Assembly: GCA_025200525.1 (NCBI GenBank)
Contig: CM045763.1
Coordinates: 434,001-498,000, forward strand
Reading direction: 5' to 3'
From: Camellia lanceoleosa
Lineage: Eukaryota; Streptophyta; Magnoliopsida; Ericales; Theaceae
Length of the DNA stretch: 64,000 nucleotides
This document shows, in pieces, positions 1-18,295 of this stretch (within the stretch, counting starts at the first letter, position 1; each line of letters opens with the position of its first letter). Under the pieces are notes generated by a model that was given only the letters and a program-made list of their open reading frames with translations, was not told where the DNA came from and ran no database searches. A program made the position numbers and the translations under genes.

Positions 1-374
1 CCTATGGAACCTTCAATATCCTAATTTGAATTTTTAAAAAAATTTATTTAAAAAAAAAAAACTCAACATTTATTGATTTGATCAAAATCCTCTGATTAGC
101 ATTTATTAACTTTTTTCAATCCACATATCTTTCCACATGCCTGCAATTATTGATTTGGTCAAAATCTCCTAATCAGCATTTAAAATCCCTTTATACAAAT
201 AATTATAGATACAATTCGTGTATAGTTACTGCAGTACTCTTTTCAACTTTCCCCATACATTATGGTTAGTGATAAAAAAAAAATCTTAAAAAACATAATT
301 TATATATTAAAAAAAATCTAAAACAAATATAAATATTTATAATTATCCCGTGCACAGCACGGGTGATAGGCTAG
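1..374 (+). mobile_element. Helitron-like 3' end, copy 1 (5' part outside the window)
   Basis: The AT-rich stretch ends in a perfect 7-bp stem, CCCGTGC (347-353) and GCACGGG (357-363) with loop ACA. After a short spacer comes CTAG (371-374) and then T. A small hairpin a few bases before CTRR with a host T is the classic Helitron 3' terminus. The body matches copy 2 (375-741) over most of its length, including shared phrases such as TTTATTGATTTGGTCAAAAT. No Rep/helicase coding is visible, so it would be non-autonomous. Confidence 0.6.
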
Positions 375-741
375 TAAATATATTAAGAAAAATAGGGTTT
401 CTAAACCCCAAGCCTTGTGGGAGCTCCAATCTCTTAATTTTAATTTTCTAAATTTTTGATTTAAAAAAAAAATCTCAGCATTTATTGATTTGGTCAAAAT
501 CCCATAATCAACATTTATTAACTTTTTTCAATCTATATGCCTGCATTTATTGATTTGGTCAAAATCTCTGATTAGCATTTAAAATCCCCTCATACAAATA
601 ATTATAGATATAACATGTGCATAGTTATTGCAGTAGCCTTTTTAATTTCTCTTGTATACTATAGTTAGTCATAAGATTTATATATTAAAAAAAATTAAAA
701 CAAATATAAATATTTCGTGCATAGCACTGGTGATAGGCTAG
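375..741 (+). mobile_element. Helitron-like element, copy 2, tandem to copy 1
   Basis: A second, diverged copy of the preceding element follows head to tail. It ends with the same GTGATAGGCTAGT phrase (CTAG at 738-741), preceded by a degenerate hairpin (CGTGC at 716-720, GCAC from 724). Tandem Helitrons arise when a new copy inserts at the 3' end of an old one. The 5' TC end was not pinned down. Confidence 0.55.
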
Positions 742-2880
742 TAGATATGCAAACAAAATTAGACTTTAAATTTTGTATGCATCTATCTTTTTATTCTAAA
801 AGGAGCAATACTAAACAAACTAATAAATTTTATAATTTTTTATTATTAACCATATCGTTAAATCATGTTTCAAATTTTTTTAAAAAATCAATACACGCCA
901 ATAGTTTACAAAATTATAAATTATGTTAATTTGTATAAAATAAAATAACAAAAGATAAAAAATCATAATGATACAATGGTTACCATTTTTCTAATTGTCA
1001 TTTATTTATTTATTTTTGAACAGTAATTAAATGTCATTTAATTAGCACTCTTTTTAAGAGTACTCTAGTTTAGGTATGAAATTCAAAAAATTAATACATA
1101 TAATAGAACTATTCAAATTATCTATCTCTTTTTATGCACCTTTCTTTGTCCCCCTTGAATTTATAGGTTTATAATACCATCTTTATTGATATGGATAACT
1201 CTATGGATCCGTTTATTTTCAAAGATAGAATAGAAGAAATTTGTAGTGAAAAATTAGTAGTTAAGTAAAATTTTATTTATTTTGATGATAATTGTTATGT
1301 ATGAATTGTTAAATTATTTTTATATAAAATAATAAAATACAAAAACATTAAACATTAATGTTTCAAAAAAAGGACCAACATGTAAAAAAATATAAAATTA
1401 AACAAATAAAATTATGGTTTTTACTTAACAAAAAATACAAAAAAATAAACTTTAATGTTCAAAAAAAATATCCAACATGTAAAAAATAAAAATAAAATAG
1501 TCCGGCAAAATTATTTTTTAATACCAAGTCTCAAGCCTCCATAATCTCCGTCCCAAGGCCTATCCTAATATATATTAGAAGGAATTATGAATCCCCTCTC
1601 CATCTCCCAAAACAAACACAACATTAGTGAATCCCGCCTCCACCTCAATCTTAATTCCCCCTGTCTCCCAAAACAAACAGGTCTTATGAACCAATAAAAT
1701 GTTAAGGGATAGAGGAGGCATAGAAAGAAATATTGATTTTTTATTTTTCTATTACACTTTCTAATGGAATAGAGGTTTATCTTTGGTAAAAATAATGAAA
1801 ATACTAGCAAATAAAGATACATTTAGTGACCTCATCTTGTTAATAGTTTTGTAATTTGATTCTATACCTATAAACTTACTATTTTATTATTTAATAAACA
1901 CAATTGAATTTCAGATAATTTATTAATAGATATGGAGGCCAACAACCTTTCCCTCTAATACACTAATAAAGTCTGGTGAATGAATGTACCTGATTATATT
2001 TTTATACTCAATGTGCCAAATCAAATTCTTTTGCCTCAAGATCTATTATTTGTTTCCATTTTCTTTAGTTTAGTTTATTTATAATTTTTTTCATAAAATT
2101 AACCACAAACTGATTATTTTCTTACCATCTCAACTCACCTATTGTCATTCCTCAGAACATACAAATAATAGAATTAAATATTCATATCCAAAAAACAAAA
2201 AAATTATTTTTAGAAATAATGTAATCAAATTTAAATGGTAACACACTAAATAAAGGGATTCTACATTCAAATGGCATGACTACTTTTTAAAAGACTAGTC
2301 ACATCCCCCTATAAATGAAGTAGAAGCTATAGTTATTTCAAACCCACTTTAAGTGACTTCTTTTTGATCTCCAGCTCTCTTTCACACAAATATTATGCTG
2401 TTGTACATTACCCCAGTAACATGGATTCATAGCTAACTTTTTCACGCAGCGTAAGTAGTTAACCACATTTTGGTCAAAAAATCTATCAACAGAGCATTTG
2501 TTTTTATGTCAAGAACGACTATTAACATGTAGTTGGTTCTTTTCACGTATTTCTTTTAAATGAACACGACAAGGCAGTTAAAATAAAAAAACCAAAAAAA
2601 GCATACAAAATTATATGATGACAATATTTTTGTAATTATAAATCGTAGTAATAGACTTAACAGATATAAATGATACAGATTACTCAAACACAAGGCCTGC
2701 TATAATAGACAAGACGTCATGACCGATCCCAGAGAATCGTTGGTTCAATACCATGCCTTCCCATGACTTGGAACCCTCTTTCTTTTGGCCAATCTGTGTT
2801 GCTCTTCAAGCACCCCAAGTATAATATGAGAAACAAAACAGCTTACCTGCCATTCTGAAAGAAAAAAAAAAACATAACAC
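742..2880. other. AT-rich intergenic DNA, no gene seen
   Basis: The stretch between the Helitron pair and the 3' end of MCM2 has only short open frames without recognisable motifs. A slightly GC-richer patch at about 1560-1690 repeats the phrase TCTCCCAAAACAAACA twice (around 1605 and 1663) and may be a decayed repeat. Nothing else could be assigned. Confidence 0.5.
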
Positions 2881-2891
2881 TTACTTCACCA

Positions 2892-9419
<6,528 letters not shown>

Positions 9420-9573
9420 CTCTTCCCTTTTTTTCTTTTTCTTTTTTTGGAATTTTTCTTTCAGGTATTAGGATTCTGCAAAATCTAGGCAATTAGGGCA
9501 CACGACGCAACCACCCCTTCCGTTCCTCTCTCTACTACTATTACTCCGCCTCACACCACTACTTCTAGTTGTC

Positions 9574-9600
9574 TTTTGGCGGGAAGTTTTGGCGCCAAAT
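9574..9600 (-). promoter_or_regulatory. Paired E2F-type sites upstream of MCM2
   Basis: TTTTGGCGGGAA (9574-9585) and TTTTGGCGCCAAAT (9587-9600) lie about 155-180 bp upstream of the MCM2 ATG. Both fit the plant E2F consensus (TTTSSCGS, with the palindromic TTTGGCGCCAAA as its strongest form). MCM genes are established E2F/RBR targets activated at G1/S, so the placement is what regulation theory predicts. Binding itself is inferred. Confidence 0.8.
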
Positions 9601-10647
9601 GCTGACACTCGTGGCGTGGGCCACTATGTTTTCATCTATTTGCCTCGGCCCAAACTCAACTTGGGCCGGAGGGGTCAATCTCATTTCGCCGGACGGAACA
9701 TTCCATAACAGCAAACAAAAAAATTTGTATATTACATCATCATTATTAATCCCTCTTATTTTAATAAAACCCACTTTAATTCTTATAATTTTAAATTTTT
9801 TTTTTTTTGGGTTAAGATTGTTAGAGTATCTAAAAATGACTTTTTAAATGAGACTTGCAAAAAATCTTAAAACTCTCTTTCTTTTCTGTTTAGATTTTCC
9901 TCTAATAAGAAAGAGAGACAAAGGGAGAGGGACAGCAATGGTTTCCCCACTTCTCCCATCTCCCTCTCTCTAATCCTCCTCCAGATTTGATCTAATATTT
10001 ATCTCACCAATCCGGCCATTACCGCCTTACTTTATTTACTTTCGAGTTCAAAATTTTAAGATCATATCTTCTTACAGCCTGAAGATCGATACTGGATAAC
10101 ACGTTTATTTAACACTAGGAGGCCACCTCAATCTCAATATTATATCTTGATCAACAAAGGCGGAGTCTTTAGATTTCAAGTTGAAGGTTGCAGAATAGCG
10201 AATTTTAGAGTATAGTTGAAATATACTTTCATTTTGTACTACCTAAAATATAAAAAGTGTAATTCTTTTTATTTTATTTTATTTTTTATCTATGAACTCC
10301 AATGCTACTTTTTATTTTTTCTATCTATACACACAAATTGTTTAAAAAGTCTCCCAATGCTCTTCAAATATAGCTAGCTTTGAAGAATTTTATTAAAACA
10401 TCTATTAAAATAACTAACCCATTGGAGTAACTAAAATATGATAATGATAGCTATAATAACTAACAAGTCTCATTTAAAGAGTCCTTTGGAGATACTCATC
10501 GATTTGTTAGTAAAGTTCAATTATAACTAAAAAAGTCGTTGTCATTCTATCAACTCAAACTCCAAACTTTCCTTTTATCACACCTTAAGGTGTGGCTACA
10601 ATAAACTAAATATAATTTGGACGACAAAAAATTTACAAATTCATTCA
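9601..10647. other. Intergenic DNA upstream of MCM2
   Basis: No gene or clear repeat boundary was found. A pyrimidine-rich patch at about 9880-9990 and a GC-moderate stretch at about 10080-10200 have no recognisable coding motif. Confidence 0.4.
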
Positions 10648-11076
10648 GCTTGTTTGGTTTTGGTTTCAAAAAGCAGTTTTTCAAAAAATTCTATTTTTTT
10701 ATTTTTCGTATTTTAATGTTTTCAATTAATTTTTTTAATATCTTAAGATTTTTTTAAAAAAAAAATTAGACACACTTAACATAAATACACTTAAAAAGTA
10801 TAATATTTGCAAAAAAAATCTTTAAAAAATATACTAAATACCAAAAAATACAAAATAAATGAATAAATAAAAATTCAGTATATTTTTTTATATTTTTATG
10901 TATTTATTAATTTTTTAAAATATTTTTTCACAAATATTTTACTATTTAGATACATCCAAGTAAGATGCATCTAAAAAAGTAAAAAAAAAATTGCTTAAAA
11001 TTAAAAAAAATATTCACTAAAAACAAAAAAATACAAAAAAAAAAAAAAATTCAAAAAACTGAAACCAAACACACTA
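10648..11076. mobile_element. AT-rich hairpin MITE, family also at 34911 and about 23760
   Basis: The ends read TGTTTGGTTTTGGTTTC on the left and CTGAAACCAAACACAC on the right, forming inverted termini. The interior is itself largely self-complementary (an AGATGCATCT-type core near 10950 with matching flanks). A reverse-complement relative lies at 34911-35340 and a partial one at about 23760-24066, which supports a dispersed family. No protein is encoded. The target duplication is not resolved because the flanks are AT-rich. Confidence 0.55.
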
Positions 11077-11189
11077 ACTGGTATTTTTTAATAGTTCATC
11101 TGTCAAAATCATCATATGCATTTTAAATTTCAAATACAAAACCCAATCATTTTTTTTAGGAATATGAAAAGTAGTTGTATTAAAATAAA

Positions 11190-11534
11190 GGGTAAGTTAT
11201 AAACACACCCCCTGAGATTTACTTAAATTAAAAATTACTCCATGTAGTTCTAGAAATTACGTTATGCCCCCAAAGTTTCTAATTTCATAACAAATATGTC
11301 ATTTTATTAATAAATCATAAAGTTAATTGACAATTTTTAATAATGTTAAAATTTTATTTCAATTAACAATTCAGATAATTTTATTATTGTATAGGTGAAC
11401 AATTAGAAATTTCAATTTTTCAATTAGTTCTGTTAAATAAAAAATTCTGACAAAGAGGTATTTGTAATTTTCCAAACCACAAAGAACAATTCGTATATTA
11501 AGCAAATCTTATGAGGTGTATTTGTAATTTACCC
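11190..11534. mobile_element. MULE-type MITE with perfect 9-bp target duplication
   Basis: The 345-bp element has terminal inverted repeats of about 40 bp that start GGGTAAGTTATAAACACACC on the left and GGGTAAATTACAAATACACC read inward on the right. It is flanked by identical TAAAATAAA at 11181-11189 and 11535-11543. A 9-bp duplication with long TIRs is the signature of Mutator-like insertion. It is non-coding. Confidence 0.8.
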
Positions 11535-11700
11535 TAAAATAAAACAACATACAAATGAAAATAAAAACAACAAGACTCTAGGAGCCAAATAAATAACCAA
11601 ACAACAACACAAAATCAATTACGAGTAAGGAAAAATCACCGATATTCCCATAGATGTGGTTTAAAAAACTAAATCTGCATCAAACCAAGCAAAATCTACA

Positions 11701-11769
11701 TCAACACTCGCCGTCGCCATTGATGTCGTCCCTGTCATCGTTATCCAATTCCGAAACCGCAGTCGCCAT
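11701..11769 (-). other. Short GC-richer open frame, possible gene-start fragment
   Basis: A 22-codon frame, MATAVSELDNDDRDDINGDG followed by EC and a stop, sits in a CpG-containing patch unlike the surrounding AT-rich DNA. Its ATG is only 15 bp from the insertion point of LTR C (11785). It may be the remnant of a gene start. No family is recognised and chance cannot be excluded. Confidence 0.2.
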
Positions 11770-13420
11770 ACTTCGGACACTGCTTGTAACGCCCCCAAAA
11801 AAAATGATATAAATCAACCATTCATAAGATCTACAAATATGATAGAAATGTTATATTTTCATTCATCAGAATCCATATTACAAAAGATATTACATGCATT
11901 AAACTTTCATAAATGTTCATCTTGAAACTATAACATGTAACTCTAATTGATAACAACAAAATAATTGTCCTACGGGCTTACATCTTCCCAATACTTCGCT
12001 TGGTTACAACAAAAAAAGAGTCAAAGTCTCTATATAAACAAAACCCTCGGGTTGAATAAGCATTTAACACAAACAAAACAACAAAATGAAGCCCTCAGCT
12101 CCTAAACCTTTCAAGTTATGTCCTTGCGGGCGGTATGTCACTTGTACCTGAAAATGGTTTCCCAAGTAACGTGGGCCAAAACCCAGTAGAGATATGCTAA
12201 AACAATATATAGGATTTAACTAAAATATAAGCATCAAATAAATATACAATATTCTTAACCAACACATATTATTTCCAAGACCATTCAATATAGATAACCA
12301 ATACCTCAATTCATTTCGGGTAAATCTATTAACCAAATTCATTATTATCAAAATAACAAAAATGACACTACAACTCAATGGTTCACAATTCAATACATTT
12401 ATCAATCCAACACTTCTATTCTTTGCCATTTTACGGAATCACATCTGAGGGAACGACCACCCATATATATATAAGATTTTGGGACTTTCACCCTAGATAC
12501 TCCGGCTAACTTAATTTTCAATGGAGTCCATCCCCTATCTCCTCTCAAACAATGGAGTATATCTCCTATCTCCTCCTAAACAATGATACATATACAATGT
12601 ATTTAAACACGTTGTCATATACAATGACTAATCAAATCACATATTCAATGGTTTAATCAAACCGTTATATTCAATGACATAATTCAATTGATTAGTTTCA
12701 ATTCACCTAATCCACGTGCAATTTTCTACAACAATCATAACTATCCTCCACCGATAGCCAAAAACAGATATTTCTAAATAGATATACAATCTATCAAACA
12801 GATAATTTATCAAATTTCTATAGGTGAGTGATCTAACAAATCCAACTTCACCATTCATTCATACACCCTTCCAATTTCATATTTCCCATGTCAATTTCAT
12901 TATTTATTCAAAATAGTCATTTAACATAAATTAGGACAAAACCTTCCCCTTTTCCCAATATCATCCCTAAGACCCAATCTCACAATTTATTTTCTTCTAA
13001 TACCATAATCAAGCCCTTATCTACATATATGAAGCCAAATATTGGAAACCTCTCTTTCAAAATTTAAACCCAAACCCTAACTTCACCCAAATCTTTCTAA
13101 ATCCCACAATTTATACAAAATGAAAAATATCTAGGTTAAAATCCATATTAAAGAGTAGAATATCCCTACCTCAAGCTTAGACAAGAGAGAAGAGGGAAAA
13201 GCTCAAAAGTTGATGGCAATGAAACCACGTTTTACTCCGATCAAAATGAAGCTCTTGACAAGCTCTACACTTAATCTCAAATGAGCAAGGTGAAAAGATC
13301 ACTCTAGATGAGTAGATTTAGAGATTTAAGTGAAAAAGTTTGAGTTTTAGAGAGAGAGAGAAGAACTCGCGGTTTGAAGGGAAAAATGGGAGGAAAAATA
13401 ATGAGAAAAAGTGGTTTGAG

Positions 13421-13430
13421 CTTATTTATA
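13421..13430 (-). promoter_or_regulatory. TATA box of LTR C
   Basis: TATAAATAAG on the minus strand, downstream of the palindrome cluster, followed by a pyrimidine-rich leader. This fits a retrotransposon U3/R boundary. Confidence 0.55.
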
Positions 13431-13538
13431 GTATTAGCAAATAGCCCTAAGGTCAAATAAAATAATAGGACCAAAAACTCCCCAAAGGTAGGACCCAATC
13501 AGACCCCAAAAATCTGGAAAAAAAAAAAACATGCAAGG

Positions 13539-13746
13539 GTCGACCCGTTAGGTAGAAAAGGCAATCTGGCACAAACAAGGGGGTCGACCCTTAGACATGA
13601 GAGGGTTAACCCTATTTTCCAGCAACTAACACACAGACATAAGAGAGTCGACCCTCCCCAGACTGGTGTCTACCCTATTTTCCAACAACACTTCTAGAAA
13701 TTTCACTAACAAGTAAGGGTCGACCCTTAAGAAGGCTAGTGTTGAC
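13539..13746 (-). promoter_or_regulatory. Array of GTCGAC palindromic words in LTR C
   Basis: Hexamers matching or nearly matching GTCGAC start at 13539, 13583, 13605 (GTTAAC), 13647, 13668 (GTCTAC), 13719 and 13741 (GTTGAC). Several are extended to GGGTCGACCC. Neighbouring members are 21, 22 or 44 bp apart. Read on the transcribed (minus) strand, the cluster lies about 110-320 bp upstream of the TATA box at 13430. Function as an enhancer is inferred. Confidence 0.6.
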
Positions 13747-13939
13747 CCTAGAATAGAATTTCTAAGTCTCCAAAGAACTTTTGACAAGAACAAGTATGAA
13801 CAACCAAACCCAACAAGTTTAAATCGGATTATACTCCTCCAAAACCAACCCATAACAATAGCAAAGATTTCCAAAATAAAAATAAAGGATTTGAATACAC
13901 TTTCCCATAAGCTTTGAAGGATACAGGTGCTACACTGCC

Positions 13940-15066
13940 AGAAACTAGAGTTGAAGAAGAATAACACCCACAATAGTATAGAAAAAGGCTTGACAAAAGA
14001 GGAAATCATCGTGAGTGTCAAAAATCCCAAAATCTATGCCGAAATCGGGAGAGAAACACTCAAAAACCCTATTTTAGATATAAAAAGCTCATATTTATAC
14101 TCTATAAATGCAAATCTATACCCTAAGAATGTAAATCTACATTTTAGAAGTGTAAAGGAAGTCGTCAAAATGTTGCTAAAGTTTTGCTAGAACATCGTCG
14201 AAAATCTCTAAAGAGAGAAGTTATGCCCCCACTCTCTCTTTTCGAGCTCTTTCAAACCCAATCATTTGAGTTCACTCAATTTTTTTTATTTTTTGTTTAT
14301 TTTTGTGTCTTTCTTGTTTTTATATTTTATCATTTTTCGACTTTTAGTCTTTAAAATTTATTTATTCTAACGTTGGCTCTTATGTTTTAAGTTTTTCTCA
14401 ATTTATTCATGAAACTTATTTCTATTTAAAATTAGACAGAAAATATCTCATTGCCTATCACATGGCATAAAAAAATATAGTATTATATTTATGAGTTTAA
14501 GTCAAAAGTGTAAGTGAAATATAATAATATAATTCATACTATGTAGGTATCAATATGACATTTTTGGTATAATTTTGGACAAAATGTAACTTTAAAAGTA
14601 AATTAGAAAAACACTTAAACCATTAAGAGCCAATGTAAGGGGAAAAAACTTAAAGAACCAAAGTAAAAAAAATACTAAAATATGAAGGGAGTAAGTGTAA
14701 TTTATCCAAATAAAATTAAAGATAGTATTTTTCCTTATCATTAATACAAAACATATACTCTCTCTGTCCAAAAATATTAGTCCCTGCTTACTTTTCAATT
14801 TTCAAACATAGTTTTCTGACTTTTGACTTTGTATTTTTATTTTTTTAACGATTTTTTAAAGGGTTAATTGGTGATAAATCCAATATAAGGAGAGTATAAG
14901 GTATTAGATCCAAGAGATATTCTTTGTTGAAAAGAGGTTCATGCTTTGTAAAATAATTTGGTGGAAAGTCCTAAAGAATATTGGGTAAATTATGCAAATA
15001 GACGCTGTAGTTTACATGACATGTCAATTTGGTCCCTATTATTTCAATTTGCTCGATTATGCCCCT
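13940..15066. other. AT-rich spacer between LTR C and LTR D
   Basis: No gene seen. At about 14987-15066 a phrase starting TTGGGTAAATTATGCAAATA resembles the TIR of a MULE-type MITE and is cut by LTR D, so it is probably an older element interrupted by the D insertion. Confidence 0.4.
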
Positions 15067-16794
15067 TGTAACGCTCCCAAAATAATACAGTAAATACAAT
15101 CCAAAACATAAATAACAATTGCATAAATCATAGTGTAAAGCTCTTGCTTCCCAAAGGTCCCTCAAATGTTATTGCCTTGGTGGAAGCATGCCATCAATAC
15201 CTGAAAATGTTTTTCCCAAGTAGGGTGAGTCACAGCCCAGTAGGAACAATCTAACACAGTATATGAGGTTTAACAAAGGTATAAGTGCAATGTGCATATA
15301 TAATGCTAGGGATAAAACATTCACATCTTTATATAGTCATAGAATACCAAGTTCATATTTCATTTCATTTTTCTTCAATCCATTTTAATACATGAGCTAA
15401 TGTTATTATTTTTCAATAACCTAAATGAGACTACAACTCAATGGTTCACCAATTACATAATCAACACATAAACACTTCAACTGCCATTTTATGGATATTT
15501 CGTCCGCGGGATCGACACTCATGTATAAATTTTGAAACTTTCACCCAGGACACGCCGGCTAACTTAATTATAATGGAGTCCATCCATTTTCTCCTCCCAA
15601 AGAATGATACATATACAATGTATTTAAACACATAATCATACATGGAGTACATCCATTTTCTCCTCCCAAACAATCATACATATACAATGTATATAAACAT
15701 AGTCATATTCAATGACAATCAACAAAAGATTAGTTTCAATTTACCTAATCCACATGCAATTTTTACAACAATCAAAGCTATCATCCATCGATAGCCCAAT
15801 ACAGATATTTTTAAACAGATACACAATCTCAAGATAGATAATTTATTCAAAATTTCCAAAGGTATGAAGTATTGCATATCAATTCCACATTTCATCTCAA
15901 CACTCGCTCAATTTCATATTTATAACACCAATTTCAACTATTTATACAAAATAAATATGATAATCATTTTAGGACAAAAATCCCCTTCTTCAAAATATCA
16001 ATCCAAGTACCAAAATCAACCATTTTGACACAATATGACTTCATTTTCAAACTCCATGTTCATTTATTTCACTTCCACCAAAAATCCCTATTTTCTTTTA
16101 CCTCCAAACCCTAGGTTTGTTTAAAATGCCCCCAAAACCCACCATTATCACACAACAGCAAATATCTAAGTTAAAATCCATAACAAAGTATAGAAAATCC
16201 CTACCTCAAATTTAGAAGATCAATGAAGCGAGGGTGAAACTTCAATGACGCCGAAACCCAACTCCAATCGGGTCAAAATGGAGCTTTCAAGATGCTCTAA
16301 CTTTTTCCCAAAGACACTAGGGTGAAGAGATCGAAGGATCTAGGCCAAAATGTAGAGAGAGAAAAAGAGAGAGAGAGAGAGTCAAGATCTAGGTTTTTAG
16401 AAAGTTTTAGAGAGAGATGAATGAAAAAGTGATATAAAATGTCACTTTCGCGATCTGATATACGCACAGTCTGCTTGAGCGGAAGAGTTGACGCTCGAGC
16501 GTTAGACACAAAATTTTGTTCCGCTCTAGTGCAAAAGTAGCCCACTTGAGCGCATAATACACGCATCTAGAACTTTTGCAGACAACAGTCAAACCGCTCG
16601 AGCGCAATAAAGTCCGCTCGAGTGCCAACCCGTTCGAGCGTAGAAAACACTGCTCGAGCATGAAAAACACCCCTCCAGTACTTTTGCAGACGTGCAAAGT
16701 ACTCAAGGTTTACAAATCTCGCTTGAGCGGAGGACCAAAAATCTGGGCAACACAAGCTTTGAAAACTAAGCAACCAACCTGTTCCAAACACACT
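15067..16794 (-). mobile_element. LTR D, truncated relative of LTR C
   Basis: It starts TGTAACGCTCCCAAA (15067) and follows the backbone of LTR C for over 1 kb, including the motif GAGTCACAGCCCAGTAGG, the CCGGCTAACTTAATT phrase and the ACATATACAATGTAT phrase. It stops where the copia LTR begins (16795), and the expected remainder was not found beyond the copia element. Its palindrome cluster uses a different word from C (see the next entry). A GA-rich stretch lies at about 16355-16415. Confidence 0.6.
16474..16727 (-). promoter_or_regulatory. Array of CTCGAG palindromic words in LTR D
   Basis: CTCGAG-like hexamers start at 16474 (CTTGAG), 16494, 16524 (CTCTAG), 16545 (CTTGAG), 16597, 16617, 16633 (TTCGAG), 16653, 16702 (CTCAAG) and 16722 (CTTGAG). 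The pairs 16474/16494, 16597/16617, 16633/16653 and 16702/16722 are each exactly 20 bp apart. Many copies extend to CGCTCGAGCG. The companion phrase ACTTTTGCAGAC occurs twice (16572 and 16680) and also appears in LTRs A and B. Confidence 0.65.
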
Positions 16795-17426
16795 TGTTAA
16801 TCATATTGTTTAATTTTGATGATGTCTAAATATTATCTACAAAAATTTGGATTTTTTTAATATACATATTATTTGACACAAAATATTATCTGTTTAAAAT
16901 ATATATTGTATGATACATTTGTTAAATATTATTTAAATAAAAATATTTTTTACTATTCACATTTTGAAAAATTAAGCTGATCACTATTCATCTTTTGACA
17001 AATTTGATATTGGTTGATTGTATTATTTTGATAAATTTGATATTGATAAGTTGTCTTCTTTTGACAAAAGTGATATATCCACATGGAGTGGTAGGTTATG
17101 TTTAGTTTAAAATCTCTACAAAAATTTAAAAAGAGTATATATGTTCAGATCTATTATAAATATTATTTAAAGAGATTTTACTATATATGCAAATATTTGA
17201 TTAGAATATTATATGTAATGCATATAATATAAATAGAATACATCACGTGAGCATTTAAACTTTTTACACTCCATTGATTATATCATGTCACATATATATA
17301 TATATATATTATATAATAAAACAAGAAGAAAAAGATGGAGCAAATCATTTGCTTGTTTAAAAGTTGTGAATTTTGTATCAAATTGCCTACAAAACGGTGA
17401 CTCCATGTTTGAATTTTGTATCATGT

Positions 17427-17459
<33 letters not shown>

Positions 17460-18239
17460 TATAATAAAATAAGAAGAAAAAGATGGAGCAAATCATTTGC
17501 TTGTTTGAAAGTTGTGATTTTTGTATTAAATTGTCTATAAAAGCGGTGGCTTCATGTTTGACAAAACAAAAAAGGAAAAGAAAATTATCAGTTGCTGTCT
17601 ATTTGAATCAAGGAGCGTGCCCATGTAATCCATGACGTCAGCAAGGAGCGTCCTACTTCTAACGGGTATATTTTTGTGTATAAATAGAAGTGTTATGTGT
17701 GGAGAAAAATCAAGAACTTGAAGAGAAAAATTTCTATGTGGTCCAAAATTTTGAGTATATTGTATTCTGCTCTTTCACTTTCAGATCTAAATGTAGTTTT
17801 GGTTCTTATACTTTCATATCTACTCTTTGTAAGAGAATTATTGTAAAAGAGAGTTTAAGTACCACTTTTTTTTTTTTTTTGTGAGAGATTGTTGTAAGAC
17901 TGAGGTATTTATTGTTGAGTGATGCTCAATAGATAAGAGTAAGTCCTGTGTAAAATCCACAAGTTTTGTGAAAAGTTGGTGGTGCATTAATTCATTTTGA
18001 TAGTAAAGAAATTCTCAAGGAGGTTCTTTGGGGAGTGGACGTAGGCCTGGCGCGCCGAACCACTATAAATCTCAATGTTTGATTTTCTCTCCCTATCTCT
18101 CTTACTTTTATATTGATAATTATTATTCTTTTTTTTATTTATTAAAATTCTGAATATTGTATTTATAAATTTTAATATTTTTTTTTATTTTTAAATAACC
18201 CAATTCACCCCCTTTATGGGTTGCTTACCTGGGATAACA
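16795..18239 (+). repeat. 5' LTR of Ty1/copia element (about 1.45 kb)
   Basis: The block starts TGTTAATC and ends GGATAACA, giving the 5-bp inverted terminus TGTTA/TAACA. The end lies two bases before the primer-binding site at 18242. A TATA box (TATAAATAG, about 17680) is present. The LTR holds a tandem duplication of about 140-170 bp (about 17283-17418 and 17423-17560), whose copies begin with a (TA)n and a (CA)n tract respectively. No 3' LTR is present in the window. Confidence 0.75.
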
Positions 18240-18241
18240 AT

Positions 18242-18254
18242 TGGTATCAGAGCC
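18242..18254 (+). promoter_or_regulatory. Primer-binding site for initiator tRNA-Met
   Basis: TGGTATCAGAGCC matches the complement of the 3' end of plant initiator methionine tRNA, the standard primer of plant copia and many gypsy elements. It directly follows the 5' LTR, which fixes the strand and class. Confidence 0.9.
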
Positions 18255-18295
18255 TAGACTCTAGTTTGTGTAACTTAACCGTCTTAGAGTAAATC

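Larger units (their letters stand above)
11785..13934 (-). mobile_element. Solo LTR C (about 2.15 kb), chromovirus-like Ty3/gypsy
   Basis: The block runs from TGTAACGCCCCC (11785) to GGTGCTACA (13934), so it has TG...CA ends. It is flanked by CTGCT (11780-11784) and CTGCC (13935-13939), a 5-bp duplication with one mismatch. It is homologous to D (15067-16794) over long stretches, for example CTCAATGGTTCAC, CCGGCTAACTTAATT and ATACATATACAATGTATTTA. A TATA box (TATAAATAAG read on the minus strand at 13430-13421) sets the transcription sense as minus. No internal domain or second LTR is present, hence solo LTR. The Ty3/gypsy assignment is an inference from the end sequences. Confidence 0.65.

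Noticed and set aside
13626..14030. 134-codon minus-strand open frame
   Set aside because: It spans the C palindrome array and the LTR border and has hydrophobic low-complexity composition without motifs.
16407..16706. Open frames over the D palindrome array (Leu-Glu-Arg, Ala-Arg-Ala and Arg-Ser-Ser repeats)
   Set aside because: All frames through CGCTCGAGCG give such triplets on both strands. The signal is in the DNA word, not a protein. The frames over the A and B arrays are rejected for the same reason.
15067..16794. C and D as the two LTRs of one element
   Set aside because: They are in the same orientation, but only 1.1 kb lies between them without primer-binding site or coding, C has its own target duplication, and their arrays differ. 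They are better read as separate insertions.
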